A DNA stretch of 58,954 nt, from assembly GCA_008373095.1 (NCBI GenBank), contig RQOP01000031.1, forward strand, positions 1-58,954. The letters are read 5' to 3'. The translations under genes and the position numbers were made by a program. The notes beneath the pieces are model-generated. The model searched no databases and was not told where the DNA came from. It saw nothing but the letters and a program-made list of their open reading frames with translations. Origin of the DNA: SAR202 cluster bacterium. GTDB taxonomy: Bacteria; Chloroflexota; Dehalococcoidia; Lucifugimonadales; UBA826. Positions 43,663-52,617 of this stretch are shown here, one piece after another (positions within the stretch are counted from its first letter, which is position 1; every line of letters starts with the position of its first letter).

Positions 43663-45506
43663 TGTGTGGAATCATTGGATACACTGGCCAATCTGAAGCC
43701 TTACCCATTTTGTTAGAAGGGCTATCAAGACTCGAATACAGGGGTTACGACAGCGCTGGTATTTCAGTGTTCAATAAAAACAAGACCCACACCACATATA
43801 GGGCGGCCGGAAAATTAAACGAGCTCAAAAAACTTACCGAAACATCAAAAGCAACGGGTCTATCGGGTATTGGGCATACCAGATGGGCAACACACGGTGA
43901 AGCAAACACAATAAACGCTCATCCGCAGAGCGACACTTATGGCAATTTATCTGTTGTTCACAACGGAATTGTAGAAAATTATTTAGATCTGAAGCAGGAA
44001 CTCACGAACGAAGGTCATTTATTCAATTCTGACACGGATACTGAAACTATCCCTCATTTAATAGAACATTATATGAACGATGGGACCGGCTTTGAAGAAG
44101 CAGCAGAAAAAAGCGCTGCCAGAATTAAAGGCGCCAACGCTGTTGTAGTTATGTGTAATGACCAACCAGACAAAATCGTGGCGTTTCGTACTGGTAACGC
44201 TGGTGGAGTGCTCATTGGATATGGAGATAATGAGATGCTAGTGGCCAGTGACATTCCAGCGATACTGGGTTACACAAATACAATCTCACATTTGTTACCA
44301 GGAGAACTTGCCGTTCTACACCCCAATTCGGTTCAATTCAAAGATCAGGATGGTAATCCTATAAAAAAGGAGAAAACTTTCGTTCCAAACGACCCTATTT
44401 CTATAGCCAAGGGCGACTACCGACATTTCATGCTCAAAGAGATCTGCGAACAACCAGACGCAATAATAGCTTCTTTGATGGGACGACTTTCATCTGAAGA
44501 AGGTCTCTTTAGTTTGGAAGACTTAAATCTCACCGCCGATGACATCAATAAAATATCAAAAGTAACGCTCACCGGGATGGGGACTAGCTTGCACGCCGCA
44601 ATGCTTGCCCGTCTTTGGATGGAAAGAATTGCCGGCATACCATCTGAATGGGACAACTCCTCTGAATTTCGGTACAGGGAACCACTTTTAGACGAAAACT
44701 CCCTTTTTATATCGATAAGCCAGTCAGGGGAAACAGCCGACACTTTGGCGGCAATGGAAGAAGCTAAAAAGAAAAATATTAGCCAAATAACTCTATGCAA
44801 TTATTCAAATACTCAGGCATCTCGCATCGCTGATCAAACTCTTCAGATTAGAGCTGGATTAGAGATTGGGGTAGCAGCCACTAAAACCTTTACATGCTCA
44901 TTAGTGACGCTCTATGCCCTCGCCATTTACCTTGGGGTACAACGAGAAAAAATTAACGGAAAAGAAGCAGCAAAGCTTATCGAAGAGCTTTTCCGCCTAC
45001 CCGAAATGATAGGAACGGTTTTAGCGAACCAAGGTCAATACGAAGAACTTGCAACCCTCTATCATTCAAGTTCAGATTTTTTGTTCTTAGGCAGAGGATA
45101 TAACTATCCTATAGCTTTGGAAGGTGCTCTCAAATTAAAAGAAGTAAGCTACATACATGCAGAAGGATATCCCGCTGGCGAAATGAAACACGGGCCCATA
45201 TCTCTTATAGACGAAAGTATGCCGGTGGTAGCTTTAGTGCCAAAAGATGAGCTCTACGAAAAAATGATGAACACTATCAATGAGGCAAAAAGCCGAGGCG
45301 CCATTGTCATAGCCGTTGCATCAGAATCAGACACTGAAATCGAACAAAAAGTTGACCACGTTATAAGAATTCCGGATGTCTCCGATTCCTTGTCACCGAT
45401 TGTGGCCTCTATTCCTATGCAGTTAATTTCTTATTATTTTGCTGTTAGAAGAGGTTGCGATGTGGATCAGCCTAGGAACTTAGCAAAATCTGTAACGGTG
45501 GAATAA
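43663..45506 (+). CDS. glmS: Glutamine-fructose-6-phosphate aminotransferase (isomerising)
   Basis: The protein is about 613 aa. The N-terminus is MCGIIGYTGQ, with Cys2 (Cys1 after Met removal) as the glutaminase nucleophile, then the GNLSVVHNGIVENYLDL and GHTRWATHGEA blocks. The synthetase half has two SIS domains (ISISQSGETADTLAAMEEAKKK, FLGRGYNYPIALEGALKLKE) and ends DQPRNLAKSVTVE, the family's conserved C-terminus. It makes glucosamine-6-phosphate for the cell wall. It starts 4 nt after plsC, so it is in the same operon. The next gene, the UGA-containing lipoprotein, starts 4 nt after its stop. Confidence 0.97.
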
Positions 45507-45510
45507 ATAA

Positions 45511-46038
45511 ATGAACAAATTCGTTCTATTGGCCATAATAGTTAGCCTACTATGTGCCGCATGCACCAGTGAAAATGAATCTGATACTAAAACCCCAAAA
45601 GACAATCTGCAGGGACAGTCTTCCACAGAAACACTGCCCTATTTTGAGCTGACGACTTCAACTGGAAAAATTACTTCAGACCAATTATTAGCGGATAACC
45701 GACCTGAATTTTTACTATTTATCTCTCCCAATTGAGGTACTTGTGTTTCCGAGTTACGGAAACTGGCCAAAGCCGAAGGGGAGCTTTCCACGGTAGCCAA
45801 TGTTTACATAGTTGGAATGAACCCGGGTTATACAATCGACCAACTGAAGGGCATGGCACCTCCAAAACCCGAGTGGATCTATGCTCTACCAACTGATACC
45901 AACACCTTAAATTCAATCACTGGACTAACCAGATCAACAAAAATATTGGTAGATGACAAAAATAGAATCCTTGAGAGATATCGCATGGGAGACTGGAAAC
46001 TTTCTGATTGGATAGAAATTTTTAAAGACATTAGCTGA
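45511..46038 (+). CDS. Thioredoxin-like lipoprotein with in-frame UGA (putative selenocysteine)
   Basis: The frame from the ATG at 45511 is open to 46038 except for one TGA at 45733-45735, codon 75. The N-terminus has a lipoprotein signal with lipobox CAAC (C18). The TGA sits where a thioredoxin-fold redoxin would have the first cysteine: residues 72-82 read SPN-UGA-GTCVSELR. This gives a U-x-x-C motif, with C78 the resolving residue. Downstream the fold continues (VANVYIVGMNPG, STKILVDDKNRI), although the cis-Pro is not seen. A SECIS-like hairpin follows the UGA. The alternative is a pseudogene with a nonsense change. Confidence 0.75.
45733..45763 (+). promoter_or_regulatory. UGA codon with SECIS-like hairpin
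   Basis: The UGA at 45733-45735 is followed after 9 nt by GTTTCC (45745-45750), a 7-nt loop GAGTTAC and GGAAAC (45758-45763), a perfect 6-bp stem. The loop opens with G and starts 16 nt after the UGA. Both features fit the general bacterial SECIS rules. Outer TTG/CAA bases can extend the stem with an internal loop. Confidence 0.65.
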
Positions 46039-46190
46039 TGAGAACTCCACCCTTTCCCAATTTTAACTAGGGCGTTGATCAGCTACTCAATATACAATCA
46101 TTGAGTGTCATTATTGCCATATAAATCCTTAAAGCAAGTCATAATCTGGACTAGAAACATCCTTATCCAATGGGGTAACATCAGGTCATC

Positions 46191-46856
46191 ATGGAGAAAG
46201 AACTCGATTCCGAAAACATACAAGACGAACTTCGTCAGTCCCAAATGGACATACGACACTTGAGTGAAAGTGTCCAAGCACTCCGTGAAGAATTAGAAAC
46301 TCAAAATTACGAAAAAGACCAAAATGTTCAGTCTGCTCGGATGGAAGGAGTCGACGAAGTTACTCAACTTAAAGAAACGATTAGCTCATTACGCGAAGAA
46401 CTTCAAAATTTACAATTTGATAAGACCCAGTCCTTAGAGAAATTACATAGCGAATATGCTGAGGAAATGCAGCAACTAAGGGATACCGCAAGCGCCCTTC
46501 GCACTGAACTTGAGGAGCTTAAATTCCAGAGAGAAAGAGACGTTCAAAAAGCTATTTCTGATTCAGCAGTAGAAAGCGATCAATTAAGAGCTACCGCAAG
46601 TGCTTTAAGACAAGAGTTAGAAGACCTCAGGTTTAATAAGGACAATGAGGTACAAAAAGCAATTACCGGCGGTCAGGACGAAATTTCCAACCTGAGGGAA
46701 ACATCAGCTTCTTTGAGAAACAACATAGAGACCTTAAAGAGTGAATATGAACAAAAGATTCACGACATTGAAAGAGATGCTTTTAACGAAAAAGCACAAC
46801 TAACTGAAACTATCTTCACTTTACGGACATCCTTAGAAAGTAACCCCAACAACTAA
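46191..46856 (+). CDS. Coiled-coil protein with about 35-residue repeats
   Basis: The 221-aa protein is charged and helical throughout. A unit of about 35 residues recurs about four times, each with a QLR(D/E)TASALR-ELE(D/E)L core (for example at residues around 60, 95, 131 and 167), separated by DKTQS/RERDVQKA-type linkers. No signal peptide or membrane helix is seen. It is a predicted long coiled coil; a structural or scaffolding role is a guess. The cyclase gene follows after about 60 nt, but with its own likely ribosome site. Confidence 0.65.
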   Translation: MEKELDSENIQDELRQSQMDIRHLSESVQALREELETQNYEKDQNVQSARMEGVDEVTQLKETISSLREELQNLQFDKTQSLEKLHSEYAEEMQQLRDTASALRTELEELKFQRERDVQKAISDSAVESDQLRATASALRQELEDLRFNKDNEVQKAITGGQDEISNLRETSASLRNNIETLKSEYEQKIHDIERDAFNEKAQLTETIFTLRTSLESNPNN

Positions 46857-46914
46857 GAAACAGGTACATTTTTCTAAATAGCCAACTTTTATCATTGTTA
46901 ATAAAGGTGTAGTT

Positions 46915-49155
46915 ATGACAAATAACTCAGAATCTTCAGACAGAGCTGAAATGCTATTAAATATTTCAAGACGGGTAGCTCATGATGAATCAATCGAAGA
47001 CATAATTGCATCCATCATTGAAGTGACTACATGGGAATTGAAGGCTGAAAGAGGTTCCTTATTTTTAAACGATGCAGCCACCAATGAACTATATACTCGG
47101 TACGCACAAGGAAATAATCTAAGAGAAATACGTATTCACAATAAAAGTGGTATTGCAGGTTCCGTTTTCCAGTCAGGTGCAGGCGAAATAATCCACGATG
47201 CCTACAGTGACGAACGTTTCAATTCTGCTGTGGACCAGCAGACGGGATATACCACCAAAAATATTCTTTGCGCTCCTGTAAAAACCTTGAATGGGGTAGT
47301 TATTGGCAGTGCCGAAGTATTAAATAAAAAATCCGGCCGGTTTACTAAAAAAGATCTTGAACTTTTAGAAGCCATGACAGAACAGGCCAGTATAGCCCTT
47401 CAAAGTGCTCAATTCGTGGAACAAATGCAAAAGAATCGGGAGGAAGAAAGAAAACTTCTTGATGTAGTTTCAGAAGTGACTGCTGAAATCGATCTTCCGA
47501 CGATGCTTAGCAAAGTTATGGGCGAAGCAACAAAAATGTTAAATGCAGATAGATCTTCTATATTTCTCAATGATCCTAAAACTAATGAATTATGGTTACA
47601 AATTGGGGATGGTTTAGAAAGTACTCAGATAAGATTTCCGAACCACCTGGGTATAGCCGGCACTGTTTTTACCTCTGGGGAAACAATCAATATCCCGCAT
47701 GCCTACGCAGACCTAAGATTCAACCCCGATTTTGACAAACAAACTGGATATTTCACTAGATCAATTCTTTGCGTTCCCATTATAAATAAGGATCGTGTAA
47801 TTCTCGGAGTCACTCAAGTTCTGAACAAAAGAGGTGGCCCTTTTACGGAAGAGGACGAGCAAAGACTGAAAGCATTTACTGCACAAATCTCTGTGGGACT
47901 AGAAAACGCACAGCTTTTTGCCGATGTCCAGAACATGAAAAACTACAATGACAGTATTCTGCAAAGTGCAGCTTCTGGCGTTATTACCTTAGACGAAGAT
48001 GAGAAAATCATAACTTGTAACGATGCAGGTCTACGAATATTAAACATAACTGAACAAGAAATACTGCAGAAACCGGCAGTAGATTTTTTCGTTGGTGAAA
48101 ATGAGTGGTTGATGGAACGTATAACCAAAGTTCAAGAAGAACAACAAACAGACACCTTTGTAGATGCTTCATACCAATCCGGAGATGAAACATTGTCCCT
48201 GAACGGCACTGTCGCGCCGCTCATTAGCACCGATGAAAAAAAACTAGGTGTGATGGTAATGTTGGAAGACATTAGTACAGAAAAGAGAATGAAATCCACC
48301 ATGTCTCGTTACATGGACCCAGGTCTCGCTGATCAGTTAATGGAAGGAAATGACAATCTAGGTGGGGAAGAAAAAAAGGCAACTATTCTTTTCTCCGATG
48401 TCAGAGGTTTTACCACCATAACTGAACAGTTAGGCGCGCAAGGTACGGTTCAGTTACTGAATGATTATTTCTCCATTATGGTCGACTCAATAACAAACCA
48501 GGGTGGCATGCTGGACAAATTCATCGGCGACGCAATAATGGCTGCTTTTGGGCTACCTTTTACTACTGATGATGATGAAGACAGAGCATTACGAGCCTCA
48601 ATAGAAATGATAACCAACCTCTGGGAATGGAATAAGGTTAGGGCAGGAAACGGGTTGCCGCCAGTGGATATGGGTATTGGACTAAATACCGACACCGTAG
48701 TATCTGGAAACATTGGTTCTCCCAAGCGAATGGATTACACAGTAATTGGGGATGGAGTCAATTTAGCTGCCAGATTAGAATCTGCCTGTAAGCAATACGC
48801 TGCAAGAATTCTTGTAAGTGAATTCACTCACTCAAATCTAAAAGGGGTTTACAGGTCTAGGGAAATCGACAAAGTGATTGTAAAGGGGAAAACCGAACCA
48901 GTGGGGATATATGAAGTGTTAGATTTTCATACTTCCGAAACATTCCCTAATGTAATGGAAGTTTTGAATTACTTCAAAGACGGTCTGGAAAAATATAGAA
49001 TCGGTGACTGGGACCCCGCGATAAAATCGTTTAAAGAGGGTAGAAAACTGAACCCAAACGACTATATAACTGAGATGTACATAGACCGATGCGAAACGCT
49101 GAAAGCAGACCCCCCAAAAGACTGGGATGGAGTCTGGGTGATGACGTCAAAATAA
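46915..49155 (+). CDS. GAF-GAF-PAS adenylate/guanylate cyclase
   Basis: The 746-aa protein has two N-terminal GAF domains (about 15-170 and 180-340, with SAEVLNKKSGRFTKKDLELLEAM and VTQVLNKRGGPFTEEDEQR), a PAS domain (about 345-460) and a class III cyclase domain from about 485. The metal ligands are D495 (FSDVRGFT) and D539 (IGDAIMA), and K535 (LDKFIGD) and the Thr of MDYTVIGDG are the pair that favours ATP. N and R for the transition state (VNLAARLE) are kept. So it should be an active adenylate cyclase, switched by small molecules bound to GAF. A helical tail follows. No effector gene is nearby. Confidence 0.9.
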   Translation: MTNNSESSDRAEMLLNISRRVAHDESIEDIIASIIEVTTWELKAERGSLFLNDAATNELYTRYAQGNNLREIRIHNKSGIAGSVFQSGAGEIIHDAYSDERFNSAVDQQTGYTTKNILCAPVKTLNGVVIGSAEVLNKKSGRFTKKDLELLEAMTEQASIALQSAQFVEQMQKNREEERKLLDVVSEVTAEIDLPTMLSKVMGEATKMLNADRSSIFLNDPKTNELWLQIGDGLESTQIRFPNHLGIAGTVFTSGETINIPHAYADLRFNPDFDKQTGYFTRSILCVPIINKDRVILGVTQVLNKRGGPFTEEDEQRLKAFTAQISVGLENAQLFADVQNMKNYNDSILQSAASGVITLDEDEKIITCNDAGLRILNITEQEILQKPAVDFFVGENEWLMERITKVQEEQQTDTFVDASYQSGDETLSLNGTVAPLISTDEKKLGVMVMLEDISTEKRMKSTMSRYMDPGLADQLMEGNDNLGGEEKKATILFSDVRGFTTITEQLGAQGTVQLLNDYFSIMVDSITNQGGMLDKFIGDAIMAAFGLPFTTDDDEDRALRASIEMITNLWEWNKVRAGNGLPPVDMGIGLNTDTVVSGNIGSPKRMDYTVIGDGVNLAARLESACKQYAARILVSEFTHSNLKGVYRSREIDKVIVKGKTEPVGIYEVLDFHTSETFPNVMEVLNYFKDGLEKYRIGDWDPAIKSFKEGRKLNPNDYITEMYIDRCETLKADPPKDWDGVWVMTSK

Positions 49156-49233
49156 TATCAAGATTAATCTAGTTTGGTTGAATGAAATTATATGCTGTGC
49201 TAAGTTTGCCTAACTTTTAACGGGAGTTTTACT

Positions 49234-49455
49234 GTGTTACCACATGTGTCAAAATTTGGGATTTATTTTAATTCCGCAGAGGGAAAAGTTGTCAGGATCA
49301 CTTCACCATATTGGTTTCCGCCTGAACCAGAATGGGAGTATGTAACCAATGAAGTAAATGCTACTCTTCTAAGCATTAGAGAAATGATAAAGGAACAAGG
49401 GTTGTCTGACACGAGTGACTCAGTTACCTGGGGACGAATTCCCCTTCTGGACTAA
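49234..49455 (+). CDS. Small protein of unknown function
   Basis: A 73-aa frame starts at a GTG with GGGAG 8 nt upstream. The predicted protein has one short strand-like start (KFGIYFNSAEGKVVRI), a proline-aromatic stretch (SPYWFPPEPEWEYV), a helix (NEVNATLLSIREMIKEQ) and a Trp-containing end. I do not recognise a family. It sits between the cyclase and the amidase group, and its placement with a good ribosome site is the only support for it being real. Confidence 0.45.
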   Translation: MLPHVSKFGIYFNSAEGKVVRITSPYWFPPEPEWEYVTNEVNATLLSIREMIKEQGLSDTSDSVTWGRIPLLD

Positions 49456-49476
49456 TTTTAGGAAATCACTAAAAGC

Positions 49477-49659
49477 ATGTCATACGATAATGAATTTAAT
49501 AACCTCCTAAAACATCTATCTGACTTCTCAATAGATTCAGACCAATGGGAAGTACTAAAACCGCTCTCAGAAGCATCCCACGACTCAGTAAATATACTAG
49601 ATCAAATACTGACTATTGAAACTGTATCTGCTGCTGTTTTCAGTATGGTGAGAGATTAA
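49477..49659 (+). CDS. Small helical protein upstream of amidase (GatC/AtzG-like position)
   Basis: A 60-aa acidic, helical protein (MSYDNEFNNLLKHLSDFSI, QILTIETVSAAVFSMV). It ends 2 nt before the amidase start. Small helical partners such as GatC or AtzG sit directly upstream of GatA- or AtzE-type amidases and stabilise them. The position and size match, but the sequence similarity is not strong enough to assign the family. Ribosome site evidence is weak. Confidence 0.45.
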   Translation: MSYDNEFNNLLKHLSDFSIDSDQWEVLKPLSEASHDSVNILDQILTIETVSAAVFSMVRD

Positions 49660-49661
49660 TT

Positions 49662-51068
49662 TTGAACAACCTACACAAACTTTCCATAAGTGAGGCATCC
49701 GAGCTTCTAAATAAGAAAGATCTTTCACCCGTAGATCTTGTAAACGCTCATTTAACCAGAATAAAAGAAACTGAAAGCAAGCTTAATTCCTTTATAACTG
49801 TTCTAGAAGACACCGCCATCAAATCAGCAATCCAAGCTGAAAAGGAAATTTTATCTGGGAAACGGAAAGGAGATCTACATGGGATCCCCATCGGGCTCAA
49901 AGATCTGTATTTCACGAAAGGCGTACCCACTACAATAGGATCAGAGATATATAAAAATTTCATTCCTGAATATGATGCTAAGGTCACTATCGATCTCACT
50001 GAAGCTGGTGCCATTATCCTTGGAAAATTACAAATGCATGAATTCGCACTTGGAACCACCAGTCATAATCCACACTATGGTTCAGCTAGAAATCCTTGGA
50101 ATACTGAATGTGCCACAGGAGGTTCTAGTGGCGGCTCAGGATCCTCTGTAGCTGCTGGGCAATGCATGGGGGCCCTAGGAAGTGATACGGGAGGGTCAAT
50201 ACGGATTCCTTCTGCGCTATGTGGAATCGTAGGAATGAAGCCGACTTTCGGACGAGTTTCCAGACATGGTGTTTTCCCTTTAAGTAATTCTTTAGACACC
50301 GTAGGACCAATGACCAGGACAGTTGAGGATAATGCCATAATGCTTAACGCGATATCTGGACACGACGAAAATGATATCTACTCAGCAAAAGTGGAAGTTT
50401 CAGACTTTAAAGCTCATTTAGAAGAAGATATCGCCGGATTAAAAATTGCTCGACCGAGAACATATTTCTACGATGTGATTGATAAGGAAGTCTTAGAATT
50501 AATTGATACCGCATGCCAGAAATTCGAAAGTCTTGGTGCAGAGGTCGAGACAATTGACCTTCCAATCCTTGATCACACTCTAGCTATTTCTGGCACTATC
50601 CTCCTGACAGAAGCGGCTGAAATACATTCAGAAAACTTAAAGACAAAATCTGAATTAATTGGAGAAGACGTAAAACTTCGCCTCCAGCAAGGAGCTTTAA
50701 CCTCTGGAGTCGACTATGTTAAAAGCCAAAGAGGTAGGAGTGTATACAATCAAAAAATGAATGAATTATTTGAAACCTATGACATCATACTAGCTCCGAC
50801 TGTGCCAAGTGGTGCACCTTTTATAGAGGCTGATTCTATAGACATTAATGGAACTCAAGAATTAATCGGACCCTTGATGGCGAGGTTAACCCGTCCCCAA
50901 AACATCACCGGCTTACCTACCATTTCGATACCTATTGGTTTTACCTCCAAGCAATTACCTGTTGGAATGCAATTAACTTCTCCCGCATTTCAAGAAGGAC
51001 TTCTTTACAACGTGGCACACCAATTCGAAAAAATATCAACTATGAAAAATATAATTCCCACTGTGTGA
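49662..51068 (+). CDS. Amidase, GatA-type
   Basis: The 468-aa protein starts at TTG two bases after the upstream stop. The amidase-signature triad is K80 (GIPIGLKDLY), cis-Ser S155 (GGSSGGSGSS) and nucleophile S179 (DTGGSIRIP), with spacing identical to GatA. The CGIVGMKPT stretch is also typical. It hydrolyses or transfers amide nitrogen. GatA in GatCAB works on Gln with GatB, but no gatB is visible here, so a free amidase is equally likely. It lies directly after the small helical gene and 46 nt before the hydrolase gene. Confidence 0.9.
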   Translation: MNNLHKLSISEASELLNKKDLSPVDLVNAHLTRIKETESKLNSFITVLEDTAIKSAIQAEKEILSGKRKGDLHGIPIGLKDLYFTKGVPTTIGSEIYKNFIPEYDAKVTIDLTEAGAIILGKLQMHEFALGTTSHNPHYGSARNPWNTECATGGSSGGSGSSVAAGQCMGALGSDTGGSIRIPSALCGIVGMKPTFGRVSRHGVFPLSNSLDTVGPMTRTVEDNAIMLNAISGHDENDIYSAKVEVSDFKAHLEEDIAGLKIARPRTYFYDVIDKEVLELIDTACQKFESLGAEVETIDLPILDHTLAISGTILLTEAAEIHSENLKTKSELIGEDVKLRLQQGALTSGVDYVKSQRGRSVYNQKMNELFETYDIILAPTVPSGAPFIEADSIDINGTQELIGPLMARLTRPQNITGLPTISIPIGFTSKQLPVGMQLTSPAFQEGLLYNVAHQFEKISTMKNIIPTV

Positions 51069-51113
51069 GAATAGCGTGTGATAAATACAATTAGGTTTTG
51101 GAGAAAATAATTT

Positions 51114-52028
51114 ATGAGTACTGAGCAAAATCAAGGACTTTCTCTATACGAGGCTGCACGGGAAGTGGGAGTCACGTTTGAAAAGGACTGGAAGCCTGAA
51201 AGTAAATCAGTCGAAGTTAATAACATGAAATTCAGTTATTTAGAGTGGGGTAACCCTTCCAATCCCGTTATGGTTCTACTTCATGGATTTGCACAGCAGT
51301 CACATTCCTGGGATTTTGTCGCTCTATCGTTTGCCGATAGGTACCGAATTATCGCATTAGACCAGAGAGGCCATGGAGACAGCGACTGGGCTTCTGATGG
51401 TGACTACACACCTGAAACACAACAGAAAGACATTGAGGCTGTAGTTGATGAACTGGGATTAGACGAATTTGTTTTAATGGGTTTATCAATGGGGGGTAGA
51501 AACTCATTTACATACGCTGCCTCTAACCCCAGTAAAGTGAAGGCTTTAATAATCGTCGACGCAGGCCCAGAGAATGTGAGAGCAGGCACACAGAATATAA
51601 GAAATTTTGTGGAGCAGGATGATGAACTAGATTCTATAGACGCCTTCGTAGATCGAGTGATCAAATACAACCCAAGAAGAGACCCAGTGCAGATAAGAGG
51701 CAGCATTGTCAATAACTTGAGAGAGTTGCCAAACGGAAAATGGACATGGAAATACGACAAGATCCTAAGGTCTCCAGGAAGAATGGGACGTCCTCAAGAT
51801 CCTGAAATGACCAACCGCCTCTGGGGGTATCTTGAAAATTTACAATGTCCTACATTGGTCGTCAGAGGAGATAAAAGCGACATAATAGCTACTGAGACAG
51901 CTGACAACATGATTGGTAGAATACCTGGCGGCAAATTAGCTATTGTTGAGAACGCAGGTCACCTGGTGATGGGGGATAATCCTTCTGGTTTTGAGAAGGC
52001 CGTCACTGCATTTATTGAATCTGTTTAA
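51114..52028 (+). CDS. Alpha/beta-fold hydrolase
   Basis: The 304-aa protein has the alpha/beta hydrolase order: oxyanion LLHGFAQQSHSWD, nucleophile elbow GLSMGGRNS with S125, the acid in VVRGDKSDII and the histidine in ENAGHLVMGDNP. About 30 extra residues precede the core. The family includes esterases, dienelactone hydrolases and haloalkane dehalogenases, and the substrate is not clear. It follows the amidase by 46 nt and precedes rpsO by about 120 nt. Confidence 0.9.
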   Translation: MSTEQNQGLSLYEAAREVGVTFEKDWKPESKSVEVNNMKFSYLEWGNPSNPVMVLLHGFAQQSHSWDFVALSFADRYRIIALDQRGHGDSDWASDGDYTPETQQKDIEAVVDELGLDEFVLMGLSMGGRNSFTYAASNPSKVKALIIVDAGPENVRAGTQNIRNFVEQDDELDSIDAFVDRVIKYNPRRDPVQIRGSIVNNLRELPNGKWTWKYDKILRSPGRMGRPQDPEMTNRLWGYLENLQCPTLVVRGDKSDIIATETADNMIGRIPGGKLAIVENAGHLVMGDNPSGFEKAVTAFIESV

Positions 52029-52145
52029 ATACCTGATTTCCCAGATAGTCGAATTATAAATTGCTACTATAAAGATTGGGTGTTACACTTTTTACAAACT
52101 TAAATTAGTTAGATAACAAGAAAGAGAGAAATCCAGGAGAACGGA

Positions 52146-52409
52146 TTGGATAGGGCTGATAAGGAAGCCGTCATTGCGGAATACCGCGTTCACGACAACG
52201 ATACAGGATCAACAGAGTCGCAAGTTGCGATTCTCACGTCACGTATTAATCAATTAACTCAGCATTTACGAGAGCATAATCACGACGAATCCACAAGAAG
52301 AGGTTTGCTGAAACTTGTAGGAAAGCGCCGACGGCTCTTACGATACTTAAACGCAGAGGATGTAAATAGGTATCGATCTTTAATAGCTAAGCTGGGCCTT
52401 AGGCGATAG
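52146..52409 (+). CDS. rpsO: Ribosomal protein uS15
   Basis: The 87-aa protein starts at TTG with AGGAG 7 nt upstream. The sequence matches S15: [25 protein letters not shown] and [13 protein letters not shown], the conserved helix-loop that binds 16S rRNA. It is followed at once by pnp, the usual bacterial order. It is among the most secure calls in the window. Confidence 0.97.
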   Translation: MDRADKEAVIAEYRVHDNDTGSTESQVAILTSRINQLTQHLREHNHDESTRRGLLKLVGKRRRLLRYLNAEDVNRYRSLIAKLGLRR

Positions 52410-52470
52410 TAACTCGCGCATTTACAACCCCCGATATTTTCACACTTCCATCTGATCATCTGGTATTGCT

Positions 52471-52617
52471 CCAGGAGAAAATAACATTTCAGTACACAAT
52501 ATTAGCCGTGTTATACATGGCCAAGAATTAGAATTTGAAACAGGGAAATTAGCGCAAAAAGCCGGTGGTTCCGTATTAATCAAGCAGGGTGACAATGTCG
52601 TTCTAGCGACCGTCACA
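52471..52617 (+). other. pnp 5' coding sequence with apparent 2-nt frameshift and no canonical start
   Basis: The stretch before the ATG at 52618 encodes the missing start of PNPase (ISRVIHGQELEFETGKLAQ and AGGSVLIKQGDNVVLATVT), but in this frame it is closed by a TAA at 52480-52482 and has no ATG, GTG or TTG. Another frame reads ISVHNI from an ATT at 52484, 8 nt after AGGAG. Removing one AT from CACAATATATTAG (52493-52505) joins ISVHNI to SRV in one frame. So either the site carries a 2-nt insertion or the sequence has an error; an AUU start is implied either way. Confidence 0.6.
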
